A stretch of 6,332 bases of DNA, taken from contig CALMMH010000726.1 in assembly GCA_937868145.1 (NCBI GenBank), positions 1 through 6,332 of the forward strand, written 5' to 3'. The stretch is from an uncultured Phycisphaerales bacterium. Lineage in GTDB: Bacteria; Planctomycetota; Phycisphaerae; Sedimentisphaerales; Anaerobacaceae. The notes below the pieces were generated by a model that saw nothing but the letters and a program-made list of their open reading frames with translations, did not search any database and had not been told where the DNA came from. A program made the position numbers and the translations under genes. This document shows, one piece after another, positions 4,752 to 6,332 of the stretch (the stretch's first letter is position 1; each line of letters begins with the position of its first letter).

Positions 4752-5539
4752 TTTGCCGCCTCCATCTTCGCCCGCACGCTGCTCGTTCGCCCTTGCATTC
4801 TAGCCTTCTCTTTCTCCTGTACCGGTACCGACCCAACCCACCGCAGAAACCGCTCGAGATCCCGCTCCGATAGCCCCGGCGCGAATAGCCGCTCGTTCGC
4901 CTTGTCGCACTCCTCCGCGTCGATCTCATAGCCGATGAACGAGCGGCCAAGGATCTTGCAGGCGAGCGCCGTGGTCCCGCGCCCCGCATAGGGGTCAAGC
5001 ACCGTTTCGCCCTCCTGCGAGAACCACGCGACGAGATCGAGCATTTGGTCGAGCGGCTTCTCCGTCTTGTGTTTGCCCTCGCCTCGAAGCGCGGTGTGCG
5101 CGAAGTGCGTGAGGTTCCCCGGACCGTTCCACGACTTGCGGCCGCCCTGGCTCCCGTAGGCGATCGTGATGGGTTCGAACCCGGTAGGCGGACGATCGCC
5201 CGACAGTTGGGGCATGGACCACCGAATCCACGGCACCGTTCGGATATACTGCGCGCCCGCCGCTTGGAGCGAGATCCGCCACCACGCCAGGGACTCGACG
5301 TCCGAATAGATGCAAGACCACCGCTTCGCGCGCGCGGCGAGTCGGGCCGTGTAGCGCCGGAGCTCCGCGGAGAGATGGTCGAACCCGAGGTTTCTGGTTT
5401 TCACTCCGCGGCTCGACATGGAGACCGCGTTGCGGTGCACCTTCCGCCGGTAGGGAGGGTCCGTCAGCATCACATCGAAATTGATGTCGGGAGACAGCTC
5501 ACGAGCGTCGCCGTGGATGATCGTTTGCATCGGCTTCAC
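4748..5539 (-). CDS. DNA methyltransferase, beta-class N6-adenine/N4-cytosine type
   Basis: This 263-residue protein would transfer a methyl group from S-adenosylmethionine to an exocyclic amino group of adenine or cytosine in DNA. Motif IV, DPPY, lies at residues 27-30 after FDVMLT. The S-adenosylmethionine-binding motif I, VLDPYAGRGTTALA, lies at about 180-193, preceded by HKTEKPLDQML (157-167) and followed by the acidic GYEID (203-207). Catalytic motif first, cofactor motif last is the beta-class order, and the family is N6_N4_Mtase. The middle (about 60-155) would hold target recognition. The GTG at 5539 is preferred over the ATG at 5530: it makes a GTGA overlap with the previous stop and has GGAAGG seven bases upstream. 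A charged tail after about residue 215 is extra. No restriction nuclease is adjacent, so it is an orphan enzyme, perhaps protecting phage DNA. The target sequence cannot be read from the gene. Confidence 0.92.
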   Translation of the reverse strand: MKPMQTIIHGDARELSPDINFDVMLTDPPYRRKVHRNAVSMSSRGVKTRNLGFDHLSAELRRYTARLAARAKRWSCIYSDVESLAWWRISLQAAGAQYIRTVPWIRWSMPQLSGDRPPTGFEPITIAYGSQGGRKSWNGPGNLTHFAHTALRGEGKHKTEKPLDQMLDLVAWFSQEGETVLDPYAGRGTTALACKILGRSFIGYEIDAEECDKANERLFAPGLSERDLERFLRWVGSVPVQEKEKARMQGRTSSVRAKMEAAK

Positions 5540-5850
5540 TGGCCCGCCTTCCGCGCCGCAAAGACGCGCCGCACGTTCGGCCCCTTGCCGCGAGAGGCCG
5601 CGTTCAGAGCGCCTTTTTTGCACCCGCATGACCGCGTGTGGCCGCCCGTCAAATTGCACCGCGCGACTTCGAATCGTTTCCCGCAAATGCACCTACACCA
5701 CCAAAAAGACGCCCGGTCAGTGACCCCCGTCACCGGATGGCGACGTCGCGCCGAGCGGCAAAGGACGACGACACGGGCGCCGGTCGCCTTGTCCTCGAAG
5801 ACGACGCCAGAGAGATCGAAGCTCGGAGGCCTGTAGCTAGCGGCGTCCAT
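5536..5850 (-). CDS. Cys-rich zinc protein resembling AP2/HNH-type phage DNA-binding proteins
   Basis: This 104-residue protein has the pattern W-x-C-x-C-x-CG at residues 50-57, C65, and then SCGC at 74-77. That arrangement (a WxCxCxCG start, about 18 residues with basic positions, then SCGC) is typical of the zinc-binding part that precedes AP2 or HNH domains in many phage-encoded homing-endonuclease-like proteins. Here no HNH catalytic motif and no complete AP2 domain follows; the C-terminus is a basic tail (RGKGPNVRRVFAARKAGQ). It is probably a stand-alone zinc-stabilised nucleic-acid binder, possibly a remnant of a larger endonuclease. The ATG at 5850 follows GAGGGGG. Its stop TGA overlaps the GTG of the methyltransferase gene. 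Confidence 0.7.
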   Translation of the reverse strand: MDAASYRPPSFDLSGVVFEDKATGARVVVLCRSARRRHPVTGVTDRASFWWCRCICGKRFEVARCNLTGGHTRSCGCKKGALNAASRGKGPNVRRVFAARKAGQ

Positions 5851-5941
5851 TGTCCCCCTCGAGTAGTTCGATCACTTCGAGCCCAAACGCCGCCAGCGCG
5901 CCCAGCCCGATGATCACCAGCACGATCGCCGTGTCACTCAT
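5837..5941 (-). CDS. Small single-pass membrane peptide, 34 residues
   Basis: The translation opens MSDTAIVLVIIGLGALAAFG and finishes LEVIELLEGDNGRR. Residues 5-20 form one uninterrupted hydrophobic stretch, followed by a short charged tail, which is the form of a small single-span membrane protein with a short N-terminus. The ATG at 5941 follows GGGGG five bases upstream, and the ORF overlaps the previous gene by 8 bases and the next by 14. Tiny membrane peptides are common in phage early and lysis regions, but nothing here shows a holin or any other specific role. The hydrophobic segment and good ribosome binding site support it; its length argues for caution. Confidence 0.6.
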   Translation of the reverse strand: MSDTAIVLVIIGLGALAAFGLEVIELLEGDNGRR

Positions 5942-6113
5942 TGTCGCCCCCGAATGGATCCGAATAGGTGCCGCGCGGCACGGCCGGAGGCGTATGGCGC
6001 CGCTCGAACGCCCACACCGCCTGGATTGCGTCGCCTGCCCGGTCAGCGATACCGAACGCCACGCGCTGAACGATCCTGAGCGCGCGCAGCGCCGCCCATC
6101 CGCGGAGCGTCAC
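5934..6113 (-). CDS. Small hypothetical protein, 59 residues
   Basis: The protein starts VTLRGWAALRALRIVQRVAF and ends with an acidic tail, SDPFGGDNE. The GTG at 6113 is the chosen start: it forms a GTGA overlap with the previous stop and has AAGGGG five bases upstream. An in-frame extension upstream to 6308 would only overlay the two previous genes. Residues 5-35 look like an amphipathic helix rich in Ala, Arg and Val, followed by a Pro-rich stretch (TPPAVPRG). No family is recognised. The final codons overlap the start of the following membrane peptide by 8 bases. Confidence 0.55.
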   Translation of the reverse strand: MTLRGWAALRALRIVQRVAFGIADRAGDAIQAVWAFERRHTPPAVPRGTYSDPFGGDNE

Positions 6114-6232
6114 GGGATCCCCTTGACGCATTTGACCGCACTCTCGCGCGTGTCTCGCACTGCATCGGCGAGTGGGTCGAATCGCAAAAACGCGCTCAGC
6201 GTTTCGAGGCGCCCACGCTCTATGGGGGTCAC
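6110..6232 (-). CDS. Small hypothetical protein, 40 residues
   Basis: The protein begins VTPIERGRLETLSAFLRF and ends SAVKCVKGIP. The GTG start at 6232 is chosen because it overlaps the stop of the preceding gene as GTGA and follows a strong GGGGGTG ribosome binding site 4 bases upstream; a longer reading of the same frame would run through the preceding gene. It has the charge pattern of a small helical protein and no membrane segment or cysteine pair. No family is recognised. Its own stop forms another GTGA overlap with the next gene, so expression is probably coupled on both sides. Short length keeps confidence moderate. Confidence 0.55.
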   Translation of the reverse strand: MTPIERGRLETLSAFLRFDPLADAVRDTRESAVKCVKGIP

Positions 6233-6332
6233 TTCGCACCCCCAAACTTCGCCATTCGCACCTGGTAGCCAGCCGCCCGCTCGACGCACCGCGCCCGGAG
6301 TACCGCATTGCGCGGAGCGTCCCAAGCCTTCG
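6229..6332 (-). CDS. Partial small protein, C-terminal 33 residues
   Basis: This open frame enters from beyond the high-coordinate end of the window and stops with TGA at 6229-6231. The visible part runs from KAWDAPRNAVLRAR to MAKFGGAK and is basic, with one cysteine. No family is recognised. It is favoured as real because its TGA forms a GTGA overlap with the next gene, the same junction type used throughout the window, and because the sequence GGGGGTG just before the junction would serve as the ribosome binding site of that next gene. The gene start lies outside the window, so length and function are unknown. Confidence 0.5.
   Translation of the reverse strand, partial: KAWDAPRNAVLRARCVERAAGYQVRMAKFGGAK

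Noticed and set aside
4134..4931. Long plus-strand open frame of 265 residues
   Set aside because: It lies opposite five well-supported minus-strand genes, is very rich in Arg, Pro and Ser as expected for an antisense reading of GC-rich DNA, and shows no domain.
5045..5836. Long plus-strand open frame of 263 residues
   Set aside because: It is antisense to the methyltransferase and zinc protein genes, whose motifs are clear. Its composition is Arg-rich and featureless.
5536..5850. Active HNH homing endonuclease
   Set aside because: Only the Cys-rich part is seen; no HNH catalytic histidine-asparagine pattern follows and the protein is too short.
1..6332. CRISPR array, tRNA, rRNA, terminator or promoter
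   Set aside because: No regularly spaced short repeats, cloverleaf, or hairpin followed by a T run was found, and there is no intergenic space for a promoter.

Overview
This window is a GC-rich, tightly packed run of genes that are all read from the minus strand, so transcription goes from base 6332 towards base 1. It looks like an accessory or early region of a tailed bacteriophage or prophage in a GC-rich bacterium. The evidence is the many small genes, the typical phage families (a DUF5131/Gp37-Gp68 protein, an ASCH-like protein, an orphan DNA methyltransferase, a protein ending in a DnaA-like DNA-binding domain) and the absence of metabolic genes. No structural, integrase, tRNA or rRNA gene is present, so neither host nor phage group can be named.

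Layout in transcription order: a partial gene (6229-6332); three small genes of 40, 59 and 34 residues, the last a single-pass membrane peptide; a Cys-rich AP2/HNH-type zinc protein (5536-5850); a beta-class DNA methyltransferase (4748-5539); five small proteins, four of them with clear zinc-ribbon or Cys-cluster motifs and one, at 4115-4330, ending in a Cys pair (3538-4751); an ASCH-like protein (2999-3541); an unknown 298-residue phage protein (2106-3002); a DnaA domain IV-like protein (1477-2109); the DUF5131 protein (503-1477); a zinc-ribbon protein (57-506) with a nested 58-residue ORF; and the first 20 codons of a second, almost identical zinc-ribbon protein (1-60). Twelve of the 16 gene junctions are 4-base ATGA or GTGA stop/start overlaps. 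The only gap is 8 bases. The whole window is therefore probably one translationally coupled transcript whose promoter and terminator lie outside.

The most notable signal is a duplicated frame around two unrelated genes. A 48-base sequence, carrying a stop, a ribosome binding site and a start, precedes both the DUF5131 gene (1473-1520) and the 58-residue ORF (229-276) with no difference. The start of a zinc-ribbon gene follows each of them (447-506 and 1-60, 59 of 60 bases the same). The sequence between these flanks is unrelated and changes almost exactly at the start and stop codons. This looks like a gene slot in which a whole ORF has been exchanged between recently duplicated flanks. A weaker version of the idea is the ASCH-like gene, bracketed by 13-base direct repeats that also form its stop/start junctions. 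An assembly join at the window edge is a real alternative and is discussed in the findings.
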